Positions 1 to 5,608 are shown, counted from the first letter of the stretch. The stretch: DNA of 6,427 nt from Candidatus Coatesiibacteriota bacterium (GCA_014728185.1 WJMB01000344.1:1-6427), one strand, 5' to 3'. Program-made: numbers and translations. The notes: generated by a model not told the origin, from the letters alone.

Positions 1-325
1 ATATCGTTCAATTATCAGCAGTTGGCGGGCAATCAGGTTTGCACATCGGATTAGTTGTTTGTGGCGGGTCAAGCGGGTTTACACATTCCCATGATGCCCG
101 TAGCGACGTCACGCAGCTCCATTATCAACTGCCTGGCCAAAAGACTTCGATGACGGTTTTTCGATTCCAAGCAACCAATTATCATGCATATATAACTAGC
201 AGGCGCCGAGGGGTTGAGTTGGCAGGCCAGGCATCATTCGGCATAGCCTCGTATCGGCAACATTTTTCGAGGTGGGGCGGTGTTTCGAGTTGTAACCAGC
301 TGGTCCGGGATCGTGTGTGATGCCT
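1..325 (+). repeat. Dispersed 325-bp repeat, copy 1 (left arm of inverted pair)
   Basis: This stretch is homologous to the reverse complement of 5990-6314. By eye about 75-80% of positions match, with few indels. Conservation is uneven: 182-211 is identical over 30 bases to 6104-6133, and 257-292 is identical over 36 bases to 6023-6058, while 10-30 and 49-85 are divergent. The right boundary is near 325, where similarity drops just after TGATGCCT. The left boundary is unknown because the window begins inside or at the edge of the repeat. The short open frames in it are not conserved between copies: a 1-base length difference near 80 shifts the frame, and stops fall at different places. It is therefore probably non-coding. 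CGAGG at 207-211 and at 268-272 can both pair with CCTCG at 247-251, so alternative hairpins are possible. It could be a MITE-like mobile element remnant or a non-coding RNA family. Confidence 0.85.
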
Positions 326-855
326 TACCATTTTTTACGACATTTAGGAGTCAGTGGCAATCTTCTGTCAGGGCATATACAAGTGCGCTGATATCTGTGT
401 TTGCCAAAGAAGACATTCTTCTTAATGGCAAAGGATTATCACACGTTCCTGAACAGGCATATATCGCTAATAACTTGTTATCATGTGCTTTATAGCTTCG
501 CTAGCCGTCACTGCCCGTGCGTTGTCTGGTGGCAAAAAAACCAGGCTTGCCCGAAGCGAGCGCTTCCAAGAGGATGCCAAGAGGATGCTTCCAAGAGAAT
601 GCTGAGAGGACGCTGAGAGACTTGATGTCCCGACTCCTGATTTGCATTCCGGGCTTACCAGTCATCTGGAGGCTAAATCTTTTCAAATAGCTGGTTTAGC
701 TGATAATTAAATCTCGGGATCGTATACCCTGTTTGGACCGGAATGTGAAAGTATTCCGCTGATAACACACGTTTTGCAGCAAATGCGCCTGTCACTTATC
801 GGCAGTTAAAAAGTGGCAGCTGCAAGGGTTGTACTCCGAGGATAACCCACCCTGT
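326..855. other. AT-richer non-coding stretch, no gene seen
   Basis: No open frame here has a convincing ribosome site, codon use like the neighbouring genes, or a recognisable product. The base composition is visibly less GC-rich than the genes from 1943 onward. It contains a short degenerate tandem repeat (562-621) and a small hairpin, GAAGCG/CGCTTC, at 553-566. TTATCATG at 478-485 and CTAAATCT at 673-680 resemble landmarks of the dispersed repeat. They hint at another very decayed copy, but this is too weak to call. Confidence 0.5.
562..621. repeat. Short degenerate tandem repeat (10-14 bp units)
   Basis: Five consecutive units begin with GC and carry a purine-rich AAGAGGAT or GAGAGGAC-like end: 562-575, 576-586, 587-600, 601-611 and 612-621. 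Units 1 and 3 are 14 bases and differ at one position. Unit 2 is a shortened version, and units 4 and 5 are more diverged. This looks like local slippage expansion in non-coding DNA. No function is indicated. Confidence 0.6.
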
Positions 856-1040
856 CCATTGGCTTGCAGTTAAAGGCCTCCCGTTTGCCACCCGACTCAT
901 AACAACCCCAATATCATGTAACAAGACTGCTCATGATATTATCGGGATTCAAGCCGAACGCAATTTATCAGCCAATCCTTGCTCGTGAAGCTCTCTTTAT
1001 CAGCCGTGACTTGGTCCGAACAGGTTCCATGATGCCTAAA
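856..1040 (+). repeat. Probable decayed third copy of the dispersed repeat
   Basis: Landmarks of the 325-bp repeat recur here in the same order and orientation as copy 1. CAACC followed by ATATCATG lies at 903-918 (copy 1: 172-186). TATCAGC lies at 966-972 (copy 1: 252-258, copy 2 identical). TTGGTCCGA lies at 1011-1019 and TGATGCCTAAA at 1030-1040; both are exact matches to the copy 2 version. Spacings from landmark to landmark are 63, 45 and 19 bases here against 80, 48 and 18 in copy 1. Identity between landmarks is low and several indels are needed, so the left limit is uncertain. Chance similarity is not fully excluded without a computed alignment. Confidence 0.45.
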
Positions 1041-1877
1041 TCTCTTTGCCCGTCGAACTGAAGGCCCTCATGTGGTAGTTGTCGGCACCTCCGTTCTAAA
1101 TGCCGCTGTTTTTTTGATTTCGACGTAGGTTCAGTTTCAGGTGATAATCCCTGCCAAAAATACTCGTAGCGCTGTCACCGCCCTCAAGTTGATTCGTGAC
1201 ACTCGATGCAGACTTGCTCAAAATAGGGTGCTGAGAGTCACCAAGCTGTGGCTCCAGATGGGCCTCCAGGACCGCCAGGGAGAGAGAAGAACCAAAAACC
1301 CATTAGCTGCGAACTTTAGCTGTTCCGGCCTGTCAATTCCCTCCTCGTGACGCTCTCTCGCCTTGATCAGGACAAAGGGCCACGTCCGAGCAGCCTCTCC
1401 CTGAGCTATCGATGCTGGTTCACTTTCTCGGATTATGCCTGACGTTTTCTCCCCGTTGCGTAACAGAAACAACCGGCTCAGCAGCGGGAATAAGAGCAGT
1501 CATGACAGCGAACCATGGCTCCGGGCCGGTCATGACTCATTCGATGCCGCCCGGCGTATTGACACAAACAGGCTCCGTCGAGACCAACAGCTAGTGAAGG
1601 CTCAAGGTTCAGCGAAGACGGCACCAGAATCGACTCATCCGGATGCTGTCCGCTGATCGGCACATCGTTTCGCGGCCGCGGCCGGCAATCACTGATGCAC
1701 TCCGGCACGCTGAGCGGCTTCAAGCAATCGTATCACAGGCGAGTATACACCCACAATTGAGCCGACGGAAGCCGGAGCTATCCAAGACATCGGCGATACA
1801 ACACCCGACGGGTATCGGATGTCCATCATCGATCAACACGCCCCTCAACAGCACCGCTGCAGCTTCCGCGTCGTCTG
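1041..1877. other. Long non-coding stretch upstream of the regulator gene
   Basis: No gene can be supported here. Short open frames on both strands lack ribosome sites and protein-like composition. Base composition rises towards the GC level of the genes after about 1640. A plus-strand frame stays open from 1643 into the regulator, but its first 100 codons are Ser/Pro/Thr-rich, match no AraC feature, and lie upstream of the promoter-like and ribosome-site signals that fit a start at 1943. The only clear structure is the pair of GTCATGAC palindromes at 1499-1536. Confidence 0.5.
1499..1536. promoter_or_regulatory. Paired GTCATGAC palindromes, operator-like
   Basis: The 8-bp perfect palindrome GTCATGAC occurs at 1499-1506 and again at 1529-1536. 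They start 30 bases apart, about three helical turns, which would place two bound dimers on the same face of the DNA. With the outer A/T bases the pair forms a 9-bp inverted repeat, so it can also be read as a hairpin with a 22-base loop. It lies about 340 bases upstream of the likely promoter of the AraC-family gene, far for a simple operator. A regulatory role is inference only. Confidence 0.3.
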
Positions 1878-1886
1878 TGCTATCCT
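1878..1886 (+). promoter_or_regulatory. Extended -10 promoter element for the AraC-GyrI gene
   Basis: TGCTATCCT fits the TGn plus TATAAT-like extended -10 form. Transcription would start near 1893 and give a leader of about 50 bases before the ATG at 1943. No good -35 hexamer lies 17 bases upstream. The Cys-rich gene at 5270 has a similar element, TGCTATAGT. The call is tentative. Confidence 0.35.
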
Positions 1887-1942
1887 GGAACGACGTGAAC
1901 ACACCACCCGACACCCGGCCTTGTCACAAAAATGGAGCCGCG

Positions 1943-2935
1943 ATGGACCACCTCCAACGCCAAACCCGCCGCGAGTACGCCGCCCGGATCAACCGCGTCC
2001 AGGACTACATCGCCGATCATCTCGATGACGAGCTGCGCCTGGAGACGCTGGCCGAGGTGGCCGGCTTCAGCCCCTGGCACTTCCACCGCGTCTTTAGGGG
2101 GATGACCGGCGAGACCCTGGCCGCCTTCACCCAGCGCCTGCGCCTCCAGGCGGCGGCCAACCGGCTGATCAACAGCCCGCGGGATAAGGTCTCCACGGTG
2201 GCCTACGACTGCGGCTTTTCCAGTCCTTCCAACTTCGCCCGGGCCTTCAAGCGCCACTTCGGGCTCAGCGCCGGGGAGTTCCGCCGCCGCAAGGATCGCA
2301 AGATCGGAGCGGTCTACCGCAAGCAGCGAAAAGATAATGGCAAGGGGGGAGAAGAAGCCGCGCCCGGGATGTCGCATACTGGGGACGCCGTCGACGGCGT
2401 AGAGAACGACAACTCCCCAAGCAAACCTCAAAGCGAGGAGGCGAGGATGCTGGACTACAAAGTGGTGGACTTCCCCCAGCGCACGGTGGCCTACGTGCGG
2501 GTCTCCCAGGGCTACAACTCGAAGTACATCGGCCCGGCCTTCCAGAAGGTGATCACCTGGGCTCAGGCCCACGAGCTGATGGGCCCGCGGACCGAGGTCA
2601 TCGGTCGATCCCTGGACGATCCCGAGGTGACTCCGGCGGACAAGTGCCGCTACGACGCCTGCGTCACGGTGCCCGAGGGCACCAGGGGCGACGGCGAGAT
2701 CGGCGTCACCGAGCTCCCGGCGGGGCGCTACGTAACGGCCCGCGTCGAGGGCGAGTACGCCAGGGTCTCCGAGGTGCTGGGCGCGGCCTGGAGCGAGATG
2801 TTCAGGGAATGGTTCCCCACCAGCGGCTACAAGCCCGGCAACACACCCTGCATGGAGATCTACCGCGAGACCGAGGAGGATTACAAGCAGGGCCGGATGG
2901 TCTGCGACATCTGCGAGCCCGTCGAGCCGCTGTAG
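1943..2935 (+). CDS. AraC-family regulator with C-terminal GyrI-like ligand-binding domain
   Basis: The product is 330 aa. The start at 1943 is chosen because GGAG at 1934-1937 sits 5 bases upstream and the protein then opens directly into an AraC DNA-binding domain. Residues 8-115 hold two helix-turn-helix units: LAEVAGFSPWHFHRVFR at about 36-52, and VAYDCGFSSPSNFARAFKRH, the typical AraC signature, at about 86-105. Residues 116-168 are a polar, Lys/Glu/Asp/Ser-rich linker. Residues 169-330 match the GyrI-like (SbmC/Rob C-terminal) fold, including DDPEVTPADKCRYDACVTVP, the GRYVTARVEGEY strand and PCMEIYRE near the end. In this family such domains bind small, often hydrophobic or cationic ligands, and the HTH part controls promoters such as those of efflux or stress genes. 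The target and ligand are unknown here. No efflux gene is adjacent. An internal ribosome site before residue 169 is described separately. Confidence 0.9.
   Translation: MDHLQRQTRREYAARINRVQDYIADHLDDELRLETLAEVAGFSPWHFHRVFRGMTGETLAAFTQRLRLQAAANRLINSPRDKVSTVAYDCGFSSPSNFARAFKRHFGLSAGEFRRRKDRKIGAVYRKQRKDNGKGGEEAAPGMSHTGDAVDGVENDNSPSKPQSEEARMLDYKVVDFPQRTVAYVRVSQGYNSKYIGPAFQKVITWAQAHELMGPRTEVIGRSLDDPEVTPADKCRYDACVTVPEGTRGDGEIGVTELPAGRYVTARVEGEYARVSEVLGAAWSEMFREWFPTSGYKPGNTPCMEIYRETEEDYKQGRMVCDICEPVEPL
2436..2935 (+). CDS. Possible internal translation unit: free GyrI-like domain (start 2447)
   Basis: Inside the regulator gene, AGGAGG at 2436-2441 is followed after 5 bases by an in-frame ATG at 2447. 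This is a textbook ribosome site, better than that of the full gene. Translation from there gives 162 aa starting MLDYKVVDFPQRTVAYVRV, exactly at the first strand of the GyrI-like domain and close to the length of stand-alone SbmC/GyrI proteins (about 157 aa in E. coli). The upstream linker is low-complexity, as expected for a join between two once-separate genes. The sequence shows the signal. Whether a separate product is made is inference; AGGAGG may simply reflect Glu-Glu codons. Confidence 0.4.
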
Positions 2936-2968
2936 GAACGGCTGAGCAGCATCTTGCAGCGAATAAGG

Positions 2969-2992
2969 GGCGGGGTCGTAACAGGCCCCGCC
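2969..2992 (+). terminator. GC-rich hairpin after the regulator gene
   Basis: GGCGGGG at 2969-2975 pairs with CCCCGCC at 2986-2992 around a 10-base loop, 34 bases after the regulator stop codon. No T-run follows, so it is at best a weak intrinsic terminator or a 3'-end stabiliser. It separates the regulator from the thiazole synthase promoter immediately downstream. Confidence 0.45.
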
Positions 2993-3001
2993 TATCGAGT
3001 C

Positions 3002-3030
3002 TTGACCCCCTCCGGCGGTGGCGTTATTAT
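3002..3030 (+). promoter_or_regulatory. Sigma70-type promoter for the thiazole synthase gene
   Basis: TTGACC (3002-3007) and TATTAT (3025-3030) are separated by exactly 17 bases. Transcription would start near 3037 and give a leader of about 40 bases, too short to hold a TPP riboswitch. It also shows that an in-frame ATG at 3018 lies inside the promoter and is not the start. Confidence 0.7.
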
Positions 3031-3077
3031 CTCCCCTGATTCACAACCGAACATCAACCCAAAGCCGAAGGAGGCAG

Positions 3078-3890
3078 ATGGGCATCTTCGCAGCGGTGGG
3101 AGAGAAGGCCATCACCCGGGCCATCGTCAACGAGTGGTCGCGCTTCATCGAGGCCTACGCCGAGAGCGATGTCATCATCGTGGGCGGCGGTCCGGCCGGG
3201 CTGATCTGCGCCCACGATCTGGCCGCCGCCGGGGTAAAGGTCCTGGTCATCGAACGCAACCCCCACCTGGGCGGGGGCTTCTGGACCGGCGGCTACTTCA
3301 TGACCCCGCTGACCTACCGCTCGCCGGCGGACGAGATCCTCGACGAATTCAATATCCGTCACACCGAGGTCGAGCCGGGGCTGCACGTCTCGCCAGCGCC
3401 GCTGAACGTCTCGCGCTTCATCTGCGCCGCCTATGACGCCGGAGCCCGCTTCCTCAACTGCACCAGCGTCTTCGACGTCGTGCTGCGCGGCAAGCGGCCG
3501 GGTACCGACATCGACCTCTCCGAGGCGCGCATCGGCGGCGTGGTGATCAACTGGACCTCGCTGGAGTACCTGCCCCGGGGGCTCAACACCCTGGACCCGG
3601 TCTGTCTGGAGGCCAAGGTGATCGTCGACGACACCGGCCACGAGGCCGGGGTGATGCACATGCTGGCCCGGCGCGGATTGATGGAGCTCAAGCAGGAACA
3701 GCCGATGTGGATCGAGCGCTCCGAGGACGAGATCGTTGAACACACCGGCGAGGTCTACCCCGGCCTGGTTGCCATCGGGATGAGCGTGGCCAGCTTCCAC
3801 GGCCTGACCCGCATGGGACCGACCTTCGGCGCCATGCTGCTTTCGGGCCGCCGCGGCGCCGAGGTGGCCCGGGAGATACTGGGGAGGTAG
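3078..3890 (+). CDS. thi4: THI4-family thiazole synthase (ADP-thiazole synthase)
   Basis: The product is 270 aa, the usual size of prokaryotic THI4. The start at 3078 follows AAGGAGG at 3068-3074 and lies downstream of the promoter. The family builds the ADP-linked thiazole moiety of thiamin from NAD, glycine and sulfur in the cytoplasm. Visible features are the dinucleotide-binding strand with GGGPAG at 36-41 and acidic E59, then GGGFWTGG at 65-72, VVINW at 155-159, DTGHE at 185-189 and the C-terminal signature RMGPTFGAM at 245-253. In yeast the Cys before MDP gives up its sulfur; in many archaeal and bacterial forms it is His and external sulfide is used. Here the matching segment reads GLNTLDPVC (168-176), so Thr171 or Asn170 occupies that place and Cys176 sits just after. 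Activity or sulfur source may differ. It is 53 bases from the next gene with no visible terminator, so the two are probably co-transcribed. No other thiamin gene is in the window. Confidence 0.9.
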   Translation: MGIFAAVGEKAITRAIVNEWSRFIEAYAESDVIIVGGGPAGLICAHDLAAAGVKVLVIERNPHLGGGFWTGGYFMTPLTYRSPADEILDEFNIRHTEVEPGLHVSPAPLNVSRFICAAYDAGARFLNCTSVFDVVLRGKRPGTDIDLSEARIGGVVINWTSLEYLPRGLNTLDPVCLEAKVIVDDTGHEAGVMHMLARRGLMELKQEQPMWIERSEDEIVEHTGEVYPGLVAIGMSVASFHGLTRMGPTFGAMLLSGRRGAEVAREILGR

Positions 3891-3943
3891 CCCGAAGTCG
3901 ATAAACCTCCATGGTTACCACACCGCCCGTCCCGGGAGGCACG

Positions 3944-4492
3944 ATGCTTAGACACAGGTATTGGATCGTATCACTCCTCCTCGGCCTGCTTATCATCAGC
4001 ATCGCCGGTTGCGGTGATGAAGGTGATGATCCCGAGAAGACCCAGACCGAAAGCGAGCAAACACCGCAAGAGCTGGCCGAGGAACGGGCGCCCCGCGCCG
4101 TCGAAACGGCGGACGAGCTGTTGACCGCTCTGCGGAACGCTGATCGCACCGCGATCGAGGAGCTCTGCTTCCGGGACATCGATACCGTCGCCGACGAGCT
4201 GGGGCTCAGCGCCGAGGAGGTCGAGCGGAGCCGGCTGGAGCAGCAGGCACAGTTGGCGGCCTTCGAGGCCTTCTGGAACGACATGGTCCTCTCCGGCGCC
4301 TACAGCCTGGATTCCTGGAGCGAGCCTACGGCGGCGGAGATCGCCCCGGCCGAGGGCCACCCGGAGCTGATCGTCTACCTGACCATCAGCGACCTGGAGT
4401 ACACACTCAACGGCGAGGGGTTGATCACCGAAGAGCTGGTGATCCCCGTGTTCAACCTGGGCGAGAGCTGGTACTGCCAGTGGCCGTTCTAG
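3944..4492 (+). CDS. Lipoprotein of unknown function, possibly NTF2-like
   Basis: The product is 182 aa. The start at 3944 is preferred over the in-frame ATG at 3911 because GGGAGG (3934-3939) lies 4 bases upstream and the N-terminus becomes a proper signal: basic MLRHRY, a hydrophobic stretch at 8-22, and lipobox IAGC with Cys23. After the Cys comes a Glu/Asp/Thr/Gln-rich spacer to about residue 52, then a segment (LLTALRNADRTAIEEL, 59-74) like the first helix of NTF2-like or DUF4878-type lipoproteins. The end, from about 150, has alternating strands closing with GESWYCQWPF, again typical of that fold. This assignment is by pattern only. It should be anchored in a membrane facing outward. 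It probably shares the thiazole synthase transcript, but nothing suggests a link to thiamin. Confidence 0.75.
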   Translation: MLRHRYWIVSLLLGLLIISIAGCGDEGDDPEKTQTESEQTPQELAEERAPRAVETADELLTALRNADRTAIEELCFRDIDTVADELGLSAEEVERSRLEQQAQLAAFEAFWNDMVLSGAYSLDSWSEPTAAEIAPAEGHPELIVYLTISDLEYTLNGEGLITEELVIPVFNLGESWYCQWPF

Positions 4493-4514
4493 CACAACTA
4501 GAAATGAAACGTGT

Positions 4515-4538
4515 AAAACCGGCCCGCGGGCCGGTTTT
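4515..4538. terminator. Bidirectional palindromic terminator
   Basis: This is a perfect 24-base palindrome with core CCGGCCCGCGGGCCGG flanked by AAAA and TTTT. It is followed by TTTTCTTTAT on the plus strand and TTTTACAC on the minus strand. It lies 22 bases after the plus-strand lipoprotein stop and 164 bases after the converging minus-strand lipoprotein stop, so it can end both transcripts. Confidence 0.85.
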
Positions 4539-4585
4539 CTTTATCCAGCTTCACATTTTCAAGCTTTACCCGGGAACGCGCTTCT

Positions 4586-4606
4586 CCCCCTCCCCATCCC
4601 CGCCCC
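4586..4606 (-). other. G-quadruplex motif in the 3' trailer of the minus-strand lipoprotein gene
   Basis: Read on the minus strand, four runs of 4-5 G are separated by loops of only 1, 2 and 1 bases (plus-strand C-runs at 4586-4590, 4592-4595, 4598-4601 and 4603-4606). Such short loops are known to favour very stable quadruplexes. It lies between the minus-strand gene and the shared terminator, so it would be transcribed as RNA from that gene. Function is not shown. It could slow polymerase, protect the 3' end or be chance in GC-rich DNA. Confidence 0.6.
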
Positions 4607-4623
4607 GGCACGGTTCTTGCATT

Positions 4624-4649
4624 CGCGTCGGCCCCCCGGGTCCGACGCG
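4624..4649. other. Strong hairpin between converging genes
   Basis: CGCGTCGG (4624-4631) pairs perfectly with CCGACGCG (4642-4649) around a 10-base C/G-rich loop. No T-run follows on either strand, so it is not a standard intrinsic terminator. It lies 53 bases past the stop of the minus-strand lipoprotein gene and just before the G-quadruplex motif in its trailer. Confidence 0.5.
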
Positions 4650-4701
4650 GCAACAACCGCGCCGGGTCTTCGTCATCGGTATGCGGTGGTATCGGTCGTG
4701 A

Positions 4702-5070
4702 TTACCAGTCGATCGCGCTGTCCTGGATATAGTAGCCCTTCTCGCCGTAGAACAGGCGCAGTTCGAGGCGGGCGGGGTCGTCGAGGTCGCCGTTCTCGAC
4801 AAAATGGACGGCCAGAGTGTTCGCGTTGGAATCGATCTCGCAGTAATCGACCACGGCGTATCCCGCGGCGCGCAGCTCGTCCAGGGCGGCGCTGAAGGCC
4901 GTGTGGTCCCGATCGTACTTGAAGAAGTCGCGCAGTGTCGCGGAGCCGTCGGCCTCGATGGCGGCGACGAGGTCGTCGGCGAAATCGTCGAGGTGGTAAT
5001 GATCGGACCCGCAGGCCGGCAGGAGCAGGACGACCAGCGGGATCAGCGTCAAACGGCGGGTGTTGGTCAC
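4702..5070 (-). CDS. Small lipoprotein of unknown function
   Basis: The product is 122 aa and starts with GTG (5068-5070). The ribosome site is poor, a GGGGG run about 7 bases upstream. The N-terminus has basic residues TRR, a hydrophobic stretch LTLIPLVVLLLPA and Cys20 in LPAC, a lipobox with an unusual Pro at -2. The mature part (DDFADDLVAAIEADG..LRDFF, then LELRLFYGEKGYYIQDSAI at the end) has the helix-then-strands order of NTF2-like lipoproteins. It resembles in general layout the converging lipoprotein at 3944-4492, without clear sequence identity. It is acidic and probably exported to the envelope. It has its own promoter at 5126-5154 and stands alone as a single-gene transcript. The function is not recognised. 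Confidence 0.7.
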   Translation of the reverse strand: MTNTRRLTLIPLVVLLLPACGSDHYHLDDFADDLVAAIEADGSATLRDFFKYDRDHTAFSAALDELRAAGYAVVDYCEIDSNANTLAVHFVENGDLDDPARLELRLFYGEKGYYIQDSAIDW

Positions 5071-5125
5071 GACGGCCCCCGGGGTTGGTTGATCGCGTCT
5101 CGACGGACCAATTCATCACGAAACA

Positions 5126-5154
5126 ATCATAGGCCACCGGCGGCAGGCTGGCAA
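5126..5154 (-). promoter_or_regulatory. Sigma70-type promoter for the minus-strand lipoprotein gene
   Basis: On the minus strand, TTGCCA (5154-5149) and TATGAT (5131-5126) are separated by 17 bases. Transcription would begin near 5119, about 49 bases before the GTG start. It is divergent from the promoter of the Cys-rich gene at 5270. Confidence 0.65.
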
Positions 5155-5172
5155 GGGTCTCAATTGGGTGGT

Positions 5173-5205
5173 TTGACCTGGAAGGGGTACATTCGATGCT
5201 ATAGT
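5173..5205 (+). promoter_or_regulatory. Promoter region of the first Cys-rich gene
   Basis: TGCTATAGT at 5197-5205 is a good extended -10 element. TTGACC at 5173-5178 resembles a -35 but is 21 bases away, too far for normal pairing, so the extended -10 may act largely alone. The leader would run from about 5212 to the ATG at 5270. Confidence 0.5.
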
Positions 5206-5269
5206 GAGAATGCATCTCAACTAATCCGGCTTCGGTCGGTCCCTGCTTACCTAAACTTTCGGAGGAACG

Positions 5270-5512
5270 ATGAAGCGTCTTACCGTGCTCTTGGCCCTGC
5301 TGCTGGTAGTCGGCGCCCTGCCCGCCCTGGCCGACGCCACCGGCGAGGACTGCGTCTGCGATGTCGAAACCGGCGAGTGCTCCTGCTCCGGAGAAGACGA
5401 CGAGAAGACCGCCGCCGACTACGACCTCGACGACCCCTGTCCCTGCGGCTGCGGCCACACCCTGGAAAGCTGCACCTGCCCCGGCGGCCACTGCGGCATC
5501 GAGATGCCCTGA
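5270..5512 (+). CDS. Exported acidic cysteine-rich small protein 1
   Basis: The product is 80 aa. The start is supported by GGAGG at 5261-5265, 4 bases before the ATG. A Sec signal peptide covers residues 1-21, with predicted cleavage after PALA. The mature 59 aa holds ten Cys (28, 30, 37, 39, 57, 59, 61, 68, 70, 75), many Asp/Glu, and no long hydrophobic segment. The first cluster is CVCDVETGECSC. The second, CPCGCGHTLESCTCPGGHCG (57-76), resembles CPCGC..TL..C motifs seen in some bacterial exported proteins and may bind metal through Cys and His63/His74. An acidic Gly-Glu-Asp spacer separates them. It has its own promoter and a strong terminator, so it is a single-gene unit next to a similar gene at 5669. 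Metal binding is inference. A disulfide-rich peptide is the main alternative. Confidence 0.8.
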   Translation: MKRLTVLLALLLVVGALPALADATGEDCVCDVETGECSCSGEDDEKTAADYDLDDPCPCGCGHTLESCTCPGGHCGIEMP

Positions 5513-5530
5513 GACCGATGATCTAAATGG

Positions 5531-5560
5531 AGAGCGGACCCCGCCGGGGTCCGCTCTTTG
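5531..5560 (+). terminator. Intrinsic terminator of Cys-rich gene 1
   Basis: A perfect 12-bp stem, AGAGCGGACCCC (5531-5542) with GGGGTCCGCTCT (5546-5557), closes a GCC loop and is followed by TTGTCTC. It lies 18 bases after the stop codon. Confidence 0.85.
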
Positions 5561-5579
5561 TCTCAACAACTAAAGTTTG

Positions 5580-5608
5580 TTGACATACGCCCGCGGGCCT
5601 GTTAGTCT
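5580..5608 (+). promoter_or_regulatory. Sigma70-type promoter of Cys-rich gene 2
   Basis: A consensus TTGACA (5580-5585) is followed after 17 bases by TAGTCT (5603-5608), a moderate -10. Transcription would start near 5614, right at the hairpin described next. Confidence 0.6.

Noticed and set aside
155..175. tRNA T-arm-like TTCGATTCC at about 160-168
   Set aside because: The flanking bases do not form the required 5-bp stem, no other tRNA arms are present, and copy 2 does not keep the motif.
39..320. 93-aa open frame inside repeat copy 1
   Set aside because: Copy 2 has a 1-base length difference and stops that break this frame, and substitutions between copies show no bias to third codon positions.
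1559..1590. Promoter with TTGACA at 1559-1564
   Set aside because: The sequence 17 bases downstream (GACCAA) does not resemble a -10 element, and no gene follows.
326..1640. CRISPR array or insertion sequence in the long intergenic region
   Set aside because: No regularly spaced identical repeats and no transposase-like open frame could be seen.
1643..1942. N-terminal extension of the AraC-family gene to an ATG at 1643
   Set aside because: The extra 100 residues are low-complexity and unlike any AraC region, no ribosome site precedes 1643, and a promoter-like element and SD site fit the start at 1943.
1880..2572. 230-aa minus-strand open frame opposite the regulator
   Set aside because: It is the mirror of a GC-rich gene with an unmistakable AraC/GyrI product on the plus strand.
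2936..3077. TPP riboswitch before the thiazole synthase
   Set aside because: No CTGAGA or thi-box consensus is present, and the promoter at 3002-3030 leaves only about 40 bases of leader.
3054..3800. 248-aa minus-strand open frame opposite the thiazole synthase
   Set aside because: The plus strand carries clear THI4 motifs and signals. The minus frame has no recognisable features.
4804..5526. 240-aa plus-strand open frame overlapping the lipoprotein and first Cys-rich gene
   Set aside because: The end is Arg-rich off-frame sequence, and the Cys-rich frame has a signal peptide, ribosome site and terminator in the right places.
4673..5569. 298-aa minus-strand open frame spanning the lipoprotein and Cys-rich genes
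   Set aside because: It crosses a terminator, two promoters and two better-supported genes and has Arg/Pro/Gly-rich composition typical of an antisense or off-frame translation.
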